In this document: piece after piece, positions 50,477 to 63,231 of the stretch | Position numbering within the stretch: the stretch's first letter is position 1 | Layout: each line of letters starts with the position of its first letter | From: Apostichopus japonicus | Taxonomy: Eukaryota > Echinodermata > Holothuroidea > Aspidochirotida > Stichopodidae | Length of the DNA: 64,000 bases | Reading direction: 5' to 3' | Assembly: GCF_037975245.1 (NCBI RefSeq) | Contig: NC_092579.1 | Span: 8,214,001-8,278,000, forward strand | Made by a program: the position numbers and the translations under genes | The notes under the pieces: model-generated | The model's database searches: none | Told to the model about the DNA's origin: nothing | What the model saw: only the letters and a program-made list of their open reading frames with translations

Positions 50477-53400
50477 GTAAGAATGTTACTCACCGATTAC
50501 TAGGATTATAAATGATCACATGGTTATTGGAGTAAAAGAGGGGTGAGGTTGTGACGGGGTTTTGGAACTTCTAAGAAGGCAAAACAGCTCCTGCTTAGTT
50601 AATTTGCACACTTTCCTGAAACAAAAAGTACAAATTTGAGTAAGAAGAATTTTATTGTGCAAAAGTATATATACTTTAGTATATGTATGGAGTATAATTT
50701 TACACAAACTAAAGCCCATTAAACACCATGGCATACTTCGTAACTTTCAAAGGTTCACAGTTTTGTAAAAGTAATGTTAATTGGGACCACCAGAAAATAT
50801 ACTGTCCTTAAATGCTTTTTGCATATAAATGGTTTATTAGTTTATTTACTAGTCTATTAATTTTGATTGACAATCCTCCTCCTATATACATACTATCGAA
50901 AAATTATTTTGATAAAGAAACCAGTGATAGTGAAAAAAATTGTGAGTATAGGTTCTAATTATTTGTTAGTTTCAATTTGCTTTAAAGTAATCCTCTGTAT
51001 TGCTCCGTTGTAAATTTTGGTGAAGCTATCATATTAATCATGTATTTTCAATTTCTCGATGTTACAACGAAGTTGAAACTAAATTCTGGTAAGGGTATAT
51101 AAAGTCATAAATATATAAGTCATAAATAAAAGTCTTAAATAGAGTCATATATAGTTATAAAGTTAAATAAAAATATAAAGTCAAATAAAGTCATAAATTA
51201 GGTTCATAAAATACATGTCTTTGCAGAACCTACGATCACTAAGAATTCTGGATCATCAAATTCTCGTGAATCACTAGCAAGTTTAAATAATGCTTGTGAG
51301 GCTTGAGGTATCGCTCAAAGTACTTCCATTGTAGTCGTAAGAATTGGGTAGAAATTCGACTTCATATTTGCCCTAAAACTTTAAGGAGGAGGGGAAGGAG
51401 GGGAGATAGTTGCTCTTTTACTTCAAGGGACATATTTGGGGAAGACTTGTTTGCATCATATACACGCTACATAAATCGCAACATTGCATTATTCTAGTCA
51501 AGCCATTTGCACTGGGAGAGAATTGCATACCCACATATCTAGCTAAGGGAACGGTGTGGGTATATGTACCAGTTGGCAGCCTCCTTCTGATTAGCGAATT
51601 ATTAACCGTTTAATTCAAGTCGCGAAAGTTTTAAGTCCAACAAAGTTCTTGAAATGTTTTTTTTTTATGTTGGCACTTTCTATTCTTTGACGTTTTGTTG
51701 TCATATATGTTTGGTTCGATTTCTTAAAATAAACTTAGCTGTGATGCCAAAATATGGATAGAAAATTCATCACAAAATATTGTTTAAAGTAAAGGAAGTA
51801 TACTAACACACATACACCCACATACACAAAGACACATAAACTTACAAACTTACAAAACATACCTTTCAAAACAGCAAAAGAAATTAACTTTGATATTTTC
51901 CTTTTTTTCGGCCCTTCAAAAATTAACAAAACGACTGCAACTACATTCTTTTCGAACTTACAATGTAAGAGTTGGTTATGATACTAGTCAGTTTTATAAC
52001 TTCTAAAACAATTAACAAACTCATATTTTATGACCAGGTATCATATATTCTATATCTATAAATTAATCTATGCCTTGAAAGATATATAGTCGCTAAGTTA
52101 TCTCTTTTTATTTCTAACGAAATCTCTCTTATTGTCCCAGCGAGAATTGTAAACTAATAAAGACGGAAAATGTATATTTACGCACACGTTGAAACACCAT
52201 AACAGAAGCTTTAGTACCTCGATCAATTTTAGCCGACCTAGCGTTGATGTAATTCTCTCACCCATTTGGTAATCATTGCTATTTTTGTCACAGTCGGTAT
52301 TCAAAGGTTTCTCCTCAGATGCCAAACATCACATTTACACGAGAATCGAATCCATTTATAGACTGTCCCTTTGATCTACATTGCTTCCATATTGGTGTGA
52401 AGTCAACAAATTGACGGTGTAAACATTGTCTATTATGTTATAATCACAAATGTAAACAATCGAGATCTTAATCGGAAAATCACATTGAAACTAATCCTTA
52501 AATATTGGCAGGATTTGCATTAATCGAGAATAGGGAACGATGTTGTGTGTATATAAATAATACCAGATGTTGGATGAAGTTCCTATATCAAACGTACGTA
52601 GGCCTATATGTATATAAGCTTGCAATCTCTCTGTGGACCTTTCGAAATGTAGGCCTAGTTTTAGAAAGAAGTCATCACGTTAGTATCAATTTTTTTTAAA
52701 ACGTCATCCAATGAATACTGCGCTTTATTTCCTTTTGTGAATATATCGCGATCTGCGCTTGCACATAGTCTGACACTTTCGCCGGCATAGGCATGACGTC
52801 ATATATGTCTTTGTTCACATGCCTTATGATACGAATATCAAAGTGCTTACGCAGATGATACACGCAGAGTTGTAAAATAGTACGGATTATAAAATAATCA
52901 CCGGCATTTTGAATACCAAACAATTATAAACAAGAAATTTAAATTGATGGTAATAATGCATTTGAACACTGCACTAAATGTATGCAGCAACGCAAATTGT
53001 TCTGTATGTTCTTTACTTATCTTGGTTAATTATATATGAGCCAATGAGGTGAAACCAGTTAACTCGTTAGACAGTACAAGGGTAAGGTTATTACACACAG
53101 GCAAACGATACACGTTATAAGAATGAATTTCTTTTCACTTTGTCAAACAATACCTGGATAATAGTGAGGAGCGAATCCAGATAGAGAAGCCCTTTGTTGG
53201 TGTGACTAATAAAATTATTGATTTTTCCCCGTCATAATCTTTAAAAGTGATGTTGCATCTCACCTATTGCTAGCGATTCCGGCAAAACATGAGAAATTAA
53301 ACATAACTTATACAAGACGTAAACGAATGACAATTTTTGTTTTCTGTAGCTTACTACCAGTAGCCACACGACACATGTGAGATGTCCAGTAGCGAGCAGT

Positions 53401-54457
53401 TTTATAGGAACATGCATACAACCCGAAAAGTGCAAACAGTACGCATCCGTTGATTAATTTCAGACAGCGGGTGGTGACTTGTTTGCAGAAACCCTCAAAC
53501 AATGTTGTTAAGTAGAGAATCAAGTCTGGGCGCTGACTTCGAAATATAATATTGTAACCAATACGAAGCGAATGTAAATTTTCTTCACAGAACATATGAT
53601 CTAGGCTAAAGAATACACAATATACAAATTAAAAATAAAGAAAGAGTGAGGTAGAGAGAGTTGGCGAGAGGTTGGGAGAGAGAAGAGAGAGAAATTCAGA
53701 ATTCATTTCGAATAATAATCAGTTCCGTGAAGTGCTGGCCATCTGTGTCATTGTCGAATATTTATATTCATAAAGTGTGTTTATAACAGTTTAGAAATGA
53801 CTTCAGTGACATTCAATCACAGTTACTAGATGCTTTTAACTAATATCAAGTATAGAAACCTCGAGTACTTGTTTCTCTTCTTCTAACGGTTGGTCACGTC
53901 TTAGTCTGGTTTTAGTATAACACTCAAACATCTGTCATTCTGCCGAGTTTATACAAAGACGGAGATTCTGGCTTTTTTCTTTTCACATTTACGGTATGAC
54001 AATTGGCAATCGTTTGAGAGACCATTAGTTTTAAATATGCAGCGAGTGGACTTAAACGTGTTAGACTGCAGTTTCAATAATACACTGAAAACAAAGATGA
54101 ACAAAAAGGGGGAAAAAGAAGAAAATAACATCGGTGCAAGTCCCATTTTGTTAGCCTGCTTCGTAGCAAAGTTTGCCCTTTTTTGTTTGCTGGAAATTTA
54201 AAAAAAAAATATTTCGATAACAATGCCTATTGGATTATTGCGTGGATAAATCTCAATCCCACTAAGAGATCAATATATATATAGAACAAATCGGTTATTG
54301 CTATTCTAATAATTTTCGATTTAATAAACAAAAATGAAATCCAATGCAAAATCATTAGTGCCACACAAAGTTAACGTAATGCTTTAAGATATGTAATTTG
54401 CAAACCCCTGTGATGTTTGCCAAAGTTACTTAATGTATATATGTACATATATATAAT

Positions 54458-54488
<31 letters not shown>

Positions 54489-55426
54489 TTATATATATAT
54501 TTAGGACCACCTATTATCTGGTATAGCCTCCCACATGACTATTTATAGGGAAATACAGCGTAACATATCAATAACAATGGTAATGTAACGTTACATATTC
54601 AACTACTAAATATATTTAAGACTGAGTAAACATAACGATGTTTTTTTTTGTTAATATCTATTTCGCATCCGAGATGTGATGAATCATTTTAAAAGACACA
54701 AGATAAAAATAGCGAAACTTACTTCCGAGCTTGGGAGGTCGACCGATTTTTTTCTCTTTCCTTGAGCTAAATATTTCTAATAATTTTAATTAAGAAAAAT
54801 GCTGTGAAAAATGTTCCAGCTAGTATATGATTCATTATGATATGTGATATTTAAACAGGCACAAAACTTCAATGAAATCGAGAAAATTAGACTTAGGAAT
54901 TAATCTCTAATGTGAAACTCGATTTCCAGGGGACTTGTGGCTTGGTTACCGTTGAGAGCATGAGAATGCTATAAAACTCCACAGAACTGCGTTACATATC
55001 AAATCACTTAAAGCTACATAGGCCTATATAAATGTTGGCTACACTTTTTTAAGTCAAATGAACGAAGTCAAAGTCAACAGAAATTATTTTGGTTCAATTT
55101 ATTTTATTTTTTCTCGTTTCTCAAGTTTTCAACGTGATTAAATAGTAAACTATCTTGTAAACTAAGGCTGTTGCCTTTTTATTTATTTTATTTTTTATTT
55201 TTATTTTTATTTTTTATTTCTCGATAACTGTATATGATTGACGCCACACATATCCATGGTGTGAACTAGTGTTAATTTGATTATAGCCTGTTGTCGATAA
55301 ATCAAGACATAAATATAAGCTATTTGCACAATTGAGTATATAAGTAAGGGAGATCAAAGAAACAAAGACAAAGAATCGAAGGTAAATAAATGAAAAAATT
55401 ATGAAATATAAAATCAAAGTACGTAA
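50477..55426. other. Intergenic, AT-rich
   Basis: No gene supported. Structure noted: TCATAAATA-type repeats at 51100-51200, a GA-rich stretch at 53637-53690, TA-rich sequence at 54435-54500 and a (TTTTTA)n-like run at 55174-55220. Frames such as minus 53595-53308 (95 codons) match no family I know. Confidence 0.55.
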
Positions 55427-57735
55427 TCATGCATAACATCCATGTTAGTATAAATACAGAATTATGGATAACATTTATCTTAGCCGAAATACAGAATTCT
55501 GTATAACAACCATTTTAGTTAAAATACTGAATTCTGTGTAACAATTGTCTAAGTCAAAGATACAGAATTCTGCGTAACAATTATCTTAGTTAAAATACAG
55601 ATTTCTGCATTGAATCCATCTAAGTATAAATACAGAATTATGCATAATATCCATCTTAGTTAAAATACAGAATTATGCATTGAATCCATCTAAGTATAAA
55701 TACAGAATTATGCATAACATCCATCTTAGTTAAAATACAGAATTCTGCATTGAATCCATCTAAGTATAAATACAGAATTATACATAATATCCATCTTAGT
55801 TAACATACAGAATTCTGCATTGAATCCATCTAAGTATAAATACAGAATTATGCATAATATCCATCTTAGTTAAAATACAGAATTCTGCATTGAATCCATC
55901 TAAGTATAAATACAGAATTATGCATAACATCCATCTTAGTTAAAATACAGAATTCTGCATTGAATCCATCTAAGTATAAATACAGAATTATGCATAACAT
56001 CCATCTTAGTTAAAATACAGAATTCTGCATTGAATCCATCTAAGTATAAATACAGAATTATGCATAATATCCATCTTAGTTAAAATACAGAATTCTGCAT
56101 TGAATCCATCTAAGTATAAATACAGAATTATGCATAACATCCATCTTAGTTAAAATACAGAATTCTGCATTGAATCCATCTAAGTATAAATACAGAATTA
56201 TGCATAATATCCATCTAAGTTAAAATACAGAATTCTGCATTGAATCCATCTAAGTATAAATACAGAATTATGCATAACATCCATCTTAGTTAAAATACAG
56301 AATTCTGCATTGAATCCATCTAAGTATAAATACAGAATTATGCATAATATCCATCTTAGTTAAAATACAGAATTCTGCATTGAATCCATCTAAGTATAAA
56401 TACAGAATTATGCATAACATCCATCTTAGTTAAAATACAGAATTCTGCATTGAATCCATCTAAGTATAAATACAGAATTATGCATAACATCCATCTTAGT
56501 TAAAATACAGAATTCTGCATTGAATCCATCTAAGTATAAATACAGAATTATGCATAACATCCATCTTAGTTAAAATACAGAATTCTGCATTGAATCCATC
56601 TAAGTATAAATACAGAATTATGTATCACATCAATCTTAGTCGAAATATAGAATTCTGCATTGAATCCATCTAAGTATAAATACAGAATTATGCATAACAT
56701 CCATCTTAGTTAAAATACAGAATTCTGCATTGAATCCATCTAAGTATAAATACAGAATTATGCATAATATCCATCTTAGTTAAAATACAGAATTATGCAT
56801 TGAATCCATCTAAGTATAAATACAGAATTATGCATAATATCCATCTTAGTTAAAATACAGAATTCTGCATTGAATCCATCTAAGTATAAATACAGAATTA
56901 TGCATAACATCCATCTTAGTTAAAATACAGAATTCTGCATTGAATCCATCTAAGTATAAATACAGAATTATGCATAATATCCATCTAAGTTAAAATACAG
57001 AATTCTGCATTGAATCCATCTAAGTATAAATACAGAATTATGCATAACATCCATCTTAGTTAAAATACAGAATTCTGCATTGAATCCATCTAAGTATAAA
57101 TACAGAATTATGCATAATATCCATCTTAGTTAAAATACAGAATTCTGCATTGAATCCATCTAAGTATAAATACAGAATTATGCATAACATCCATCTTAGT
57201 TAAAATACAGAATTATGCATTGAATCCATCTAAGTATAAATACAGAATTATGCATAATATCCATCTTAGTTAAAATACAGAATTCTGCATTGAATCCATC
57301 TAAGTATAAATACAGAATTATGCATAACATCCATCTTAGTTAAAATACAGAATTATGCATTGAATCCATCTAAGTATAAATACAGAATTATGCATAATAT
57401 CCATCTTAGTTAAAATACAGAATTATGCATTGAATCCATCTAAGTATAAATACAGAATTATGTATCACATCAATCTTAGTCGAAATATAGAATTCTGCAT
57501 TGAATCCATCTAAGTATAAATACAGAATTATGCATAATATCCATCTTAGTTAAAATACAGAATTCTGCATTGAATCCATCTAAGTATAAATACAGAATTA
57601 TGTATCACATCAATCTTAGTCGAAATATAGAATTCTGCATAGAATCCATCTTAGTCAAAATATAGAATTCTGCATAGCATCCATTTAGTCAAGATTCAGA
57701 AGTCTGTATAACATCCATCTTAGTCAAAATATATC
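55427..57735. repeat. 70-bp satellite-like array (2 x 35 bp higher order)
   Basis: About 29 regular 70-bp units occupy roughly 55600-57650, flanked by degenerate 35-bp units on both sides. Each unit is a dimer of diverged 35-bp halves: CCATCTTAGTTAAAATACAG plus AATTCTGCATTGAAT, and CCATCTAAGTATAAATACAG plus AATTATGCATAACAT. Variants include ATAACAT/ATAATAT and a rarer TGTATCACATCAATCTTAGT form at about 56620, 57460 and 57600. A homogeneous centre with decayed edges is the usual outcome of unequal exchange. It is non-coding, with stops in all frames. Confidence 0.97.
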
Positions 57736-58410
57736 ACAACATTCATCTTAATCTTTGATACAAGGGTAGAAATACCAAAATGAACATATAATGTTTCCAG
57801 TTTTGTTTGAATGAAAGATAATAGGAATGTATAGCCTATACCACACCCCGTGTGCCTCATAACACTACTATGCGATTGTCTTATTGACGTATAATTGGTT
57901 TGCGACGCTATCATCAAAATTCTCTGTACCATTTTGCACATGATATAGTGCTGTCAGGTAATAATGTTGACAATTTTTCTTATCATAAACTCGTATACGT
58001 GAACGGTCACAAACTTTAAAGGAACAATCTACACATATAAGTTACTATACAATTGGCGAACAAAGCTAAAGACATTAGTACTTCGGTACTTCGGTAAAAA
58101 TACAAAATTAAAAACAAAACAATAATCAATTAGTTTAGTCTTTCGTCCATCAAAATCGCATCAGGAATGATAACTTTAGTCATAAATTAAAAGAAATATA
58201 TCATTGTAGAAAAACATGTGGAACATAGAAATGGTTAGCAATTATCAACTAGCAGCAATCAAGTGATTATAACCGCACACACAAGCACACATTTCTTTCA
58301 CAATTATGTGTTTATATTGAATGCTTGAGTCAGAATCAAACAAATTGACAACCCGGTAACTCTGCTCATTATATGTCGTAATAGTATTTAGCACACTATA
58401 TACTAGTACA
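57736..58410. other. Intergenic
   Basis: Nothing recognised between the satellite array and the CCAATT cluster. Confidence 0.6.
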
Positions 58411-58651
58411 CTGCAAAAACAAATTGGTTGAATGCAACCAAAAAAATGGTTAATTTCAACCAATTTGATCACTTGTTGTGAGTCCCACCAATAAATTGGC
58501 TACCATAACCAACATCAATTGGTTAAGTCATTAAACAATGAAAATTGGTTACATTAACCAATAAAATTGGTTAAGTCCACCAATTATGCAACCAATTTAT
58601 GTGGTTGACATAACCAATCCTGTTCCTTAACCAATTAATTGGTTATTGGTT
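58411..58651. repeat. AATTGGTT / AACCAATT motif cluster
   Basis: About 240 bp with more than a dozen AATTGG or CCAATT motifs in both orientations, loosely alternating (for example AACCAATTAATTGGTT at 58629-58644), starting after CACTGCAAAAACAA. This resembles the subterminal repeats of DNA transposons. Terminal inverted repeats were not resolved. Confidence 0.7.
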
Positions 58652-59941
58652 GTTGACTTCAGTCAGCTCTCCCTCATCTGTTCCAGCGTCCAGCACTGCA
58701 GCTCTCCAGTGTAGGCCAAAAATGAATCGAACAACATTTTTTTATGGTATTATAGCTTTAACACAATCATGTATTGCTCTTGGAACTCTACAACAGCATG
58801 CAATTTACATAAAATGATATGGCAAGGATGATATGAGGTATACAGTCAAGGTTAGTTCATTTGCAAAGAAACAATATCGATGCAACAATGCATATAAGAT
58901 TTTACAATTTTCTGTGCCGACTGTGCGTGTGCAAATAAAGAAAAAACAACAGGAAATGGAGCTTTTATTAAATAAAGGGCAGGCAAGCACTATGGACGGA
59001 ATCTGCATTGTTAAAACATTTGCCATTCCAACCTTTCTGAAGAAAGTAAACAGCAATATTGTGCATAGTTTTATAATGAGCACAATAGCCTATCAGAAAA
59101 GGGAAACTGCTGTCAAGACAATTTTAATGGTAGAATTCATAATACTGATCAGAGAAACCACTTGGTAAAATGGCTTTAGTTTTATAGCACACTTAGTTGA
59201 ATGTTTACACTTGAAATCATAAAAACAGTATCATAAAAGTTGCAATAAGGACGGATAGATAAAACATTCCCCAAAAATTCATGTTGCTAAATATAAGGAA
59301 AACTATAGCTGTTCAATTTGAAGAAAAGCTTCAAAAACAAACATTCCCAAGCTTTAATATTCAGAAAACTTCATCAGTTTGAGTAACAACATAACCAAAA
59401 TTAGTGGACGGACAAATGAATGAAAGAATTTAACCCTTACTCCACTGAAACCTTATTATATAACTCAGGTGGATGTTTAGTATCTTCAAGTAATAAAACA
59501 AATGATACTTAAGGAGTACAAACATGGTTATAATAAACAGATATCAAGGGTCAGAAATTCATACTCTAAAACTGCATGCCACAAAAAGTTGGTGACATAC
59601 TTTCACGGTATGCATTACATCAGACTTAAATTTAGTCACATTGTAACATGTTAACTTTGCCTGTTTTTTTATTCCATAAAAATTTACAAAATTTACAAAA
59701 AGGGACATGTAACCCCCTCCCCCTCCCTGGTATTGCAAGTATTAATCTTATGCAACCCGTCCACAAAAACACCAATTTCCAACATTTTCAGTAACTACAG
59801 GAAGTGATACATGAATAAGGAGGCTAATTACAAATATTGTCATGCAATGATCTCTTTTCAGACTTGTCAAAAAATAATCAATATCAACTCAGTAAGCCCA
59901 TTTAATGGCCAAGCAGAAGCCTTGCACATGTCCACCAAAGT

Positions 59942-62900
59942 TTAGTCAGAGTCCGGTCTCAGGATCGACAGCAGTTCTCTTACCCGTGGTGTTACAGAAT
60001 CATACTGTGTTTTAATATTATAAATGCCTCTCTGCAGAAAGGTCCACGGAGACTTACACTCCAATGGATATTCAATATTGAAGACCTGAAAAGTTTTAAA
60101 GCAGACATCTATGCCTTTAACAACCGAGGGCACGGAATATACAATGTTGTTCAAAAATACGAAGACTTGCTGAACATCCAGAACAGAAGTGCCAATTACT
60201 ACGACCTGCGGCTGCCAGGTAACAGAATGGTTTCGGCATTCTGTGTGTCTTTCTTCCTTGAATTTCTCCAAGTCCGCTCCAACCTGCAATGTAAATGAGT
60301 AAATGTGTTACTGAAATGAGCTGTTCACAATTGGGAACAAGATATGTAAGAAACAAACCATCATAATCAAAATGGTACTGGAACTGAAAGGCATTTAAAA
60401 GAAATAAGAAAGTAAGGTATAGTTAAATGGGTTACAACTACACCAGCCTCCCTGCATGTCCTATTCCTTAGCATTTGTGATGCTGTGTTTTGACCAGGTA
60501 GTTAAAACACATTTAGGCTGCTTAATTATCACTTTAACCAAACCATTCTATCAGTCTTTTTACAACTTTCATTTCTAGCACAAAGTTCTAAACAATTTTT
60601 TTAACTTACAACCAATTATTTACAAAATGTTTTGAAACAAAGTTTCTTCGTGTATACCATGAAATAACAGTTTCTTTAAAATGCTGAAGCAGTAAACTCT
60701 GCACTCATGACTGCTACCGTCCACAACATGCAATAATACTCTAAGCAAAATACTAACTGGTAGCACTACAATGAAAGCCCTCATGCTCTCCGATATGGTT
60801 GGCTTCCATCTCTTCTGGCTTCCCTTCTTGATGGCAACACTGCCAGGTGTAAACAGACTTGGCATCAAATACAAGGAAGCAGCCCCATAGGTATCTATAA
60901 GAAAGGAACAGAAACTTGAACTAGAAATTGGAAAATATGTGAAGCTGTGATAATATCTGAACAAGAGAAGTATTTTTTTTTTGGGGGGGGGGGGTAATCT
61001 GAATGGAGGATTGTGCCTACAAGTGCTTTGAAAATGTGGGGGTTGGGGGAGATGTGTAACCATTTAGCCTCTCCAAAGCATGATACTCTGAAAGCTGTCA
61101 GTACAAACAGCAGTTTTGAATTACTACTGATATGTTTCCCCTGTATAAATTTGGGGAATAACCTCTGGGGGTTCTGCAGTGTCGCCAGATGGGAGTGCCC
61201 TTAGTTAAGCTGTTTAGAAAATTTTGGGTGTGTTTGACTCAGTACAAGATATGGGATGAAAACACATGTAGCCTACAAATGACAGCTGATGTTAGACAGG
61301 ACCTTGAAGCTTTATGAATCACCTCCTTAATACTACCAGAAGTTCTTTGTTTTGTACAGCCTTAGTTTTTTACCCTGAATTATGACCTAGAACTGTACAC
61401 TGAAGAGGATGTTATAAAGTATTATACATAATTAAAATTAAGAGCTATGGGTTCTTTTTGGAATATATGATAGTGTCATTGAGGATATTGAAGATGATGT
61501 CACACCTATTTGCTACAGTTCACTACATGGGACAAAGCTGAAAATTTTTAAAGAATAGGAACTTTCAATCCACGCACCTACAGTACATTTACTCAAATTT
61601 TCACCAAATCACTTAGAATGCATTCCTCTTAAACATATTGCAAGTGATTTTATGTGTGAACTTTTCTTGGTGTTTGTCATCTGACCAGTATTATATTTAG
61701 CAACCAACACAGTTCTTATTAACATAGCAACTCAGAGAACATTACAATAATGAGCCAGGGGAATTCTCCAACACAACTTCTACACTGAATACCGAAGACA
61801 CACTCTACCTTGGGGTAATTCTGGTTCCTTATCCATAAGTGCTAAAGTCCGTTTTATGGCAGGATCCTTCACGTCTAGAGCAACACGGCTGACTACTTGT
61901 CTTGAAAAACCTCTTTGGGACCCTTCATGCAATTTCTGGAAATCTTCTTCAATCTTAAATATGAAAAGTAAACAGAATGGGGGTACTTGGGGGCAGCGAT
62001 AATTTTTAGGGGGACATGTGACATGCCACTAAACCCACCCTCACCGAGCAAACAGCCCTTTAAGAACTGTCTCATCTATTCCTTTCTAAAATTGTGTGAT
62101 ATACTCCACTCTTGAAACATGATTTAGCATGCTACTTAATCTCTGAGTCTTGTTAATGCAAAATAACTAAAATAAAACACAGTTGATGGTGTGACTGATA
62201 AGGCACAGTAGTTTTCTGGAAAATTGAAGAGTGCTAGCCTACTGCAGTACTTGCAACACAATGAGTGCTTGGGTTACGTGCATCTAGTATAGGCTACAAT
62301 GAGTGACTAGGCTAGTATATAGGCTAGTACGTGGTGCAATGTACTACCATACAGCCCATATGCGAAGGATTGAAGTGGTTGACGGCCCTAAGTATACTTT
62401 TCTTCATTATTCGATCCCTCTTCTTGAGCAAGTAGCCCAGGCCTAACATTATAAAAACGTGTTAATGAAAAAAATTCAGCATTCCTAATTCCGTCCTTAC
62501 ACTCAGTTTTCAAATTCCTCTCACATTTCCTAGCTGCTGGGACATTTTTGTACCCAATACTGGCAATAGGCCATTACAATACCATGTACATTTTGGTAAA
62601 AAGCGGGGACATTTTGGTTGCTAAAAATGCAGGGATGTTTTGGTCTGGGGACATTTTGACTGGATAGCTACCCTCCAAGTTCCAGAGAAACAAAATTTAA
62701 AAAAAAGTAGCCTGGGACCTAGGTCTAGCACTAAGCAAGTATAACACTAGTTCAGTGCTAGCTTAGGACAGACCTCAGCCTGCAGGTACAGTAGTGTACG
62801 CAGCACTGTAGGAGGCCTAGGCCTACAGCGCTATTATATCATAATGTTAGGCTTAACATTTAGTGGTAACACTAGGCGAACGTCGCTTGTCATGTCACTA

Positions 62901-63058
62901 AAGTTGCATTGGTAGGCTAGGCCGTATAACCTTAGCCTACAGTAATGCCAATACATTGATTATTACTGCACAATTTACATAATCTTCTTACCTTCAAAGA
63001 CTTCGTGAAGCATTTCTAGGTTCCATTCTGTTAGAATGTTCTTCACGTAATGGTCCAT
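59942..63058 (-). CDS. Uncharacterised SAM-domain family protein (SAMD3-like), four exons
   Basis: Minus-strand exons: 63058-62992 (MDHYVKNILTEWNLEMLHEVFE), 61946-61809, 60894-60758 (DTYGAASLYLMPSLFTPGS...MRAFIVVLP) and 60283-59942 (VGADLEKFKEERHTE...LSILRPDSD, stop). Together they give 227 residues. Exon 1 looks like the start of a SAM-type helical domain. The last exon carries the segments WQPQVVVIGTSVL, VFVFLNNIVYSV and CFKTFQVFNIEYPLECKSPW, which I recall from unnamed SAM-containing proteins abundant in fish, amphioxus and echinoderms. Biochemical function is unknown. The exon 2 acceptor is ambiguous: the AG before 61953 gives a stop, while those before 61946 or 61943 stay in frame, so an exon may be missing and the SAM domain incomplete. 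Phases 1-1-0 otherwise agree. A poly(A) signal lies at 59668-59673. Confidence 0.6.
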
Positions 63059-63231
63059 GTCGATTAAAATGAGCGGAATTAGCTTAGTTTACCTGGTACA
63101 CCTTGCCGTTGTGCCTGGAGTGCACTCATCAGTGTTGTGTACGTACGTAACTGGGTGGTTAACACAATAAATTGCAGTGCAGTGCTAGTGGTGGACGCAC
63201 ACAATTAAACGGAGAGCGGTTTCCCGCGCGT

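Noticed and set aside
55427-57735. CRISPR-like array
   Set aside because: There are no unique spacers; both 35-bp halves are repeated, and the genome is animal. It is a satellite.
60620-61063. 147-codon minus-strand ORF over SAM-family exon 3
   Set aside because: Only the 137-nt part between AG and GT at 60894-60758 is exon-like; the rest is intron read-through across a C-rich run.
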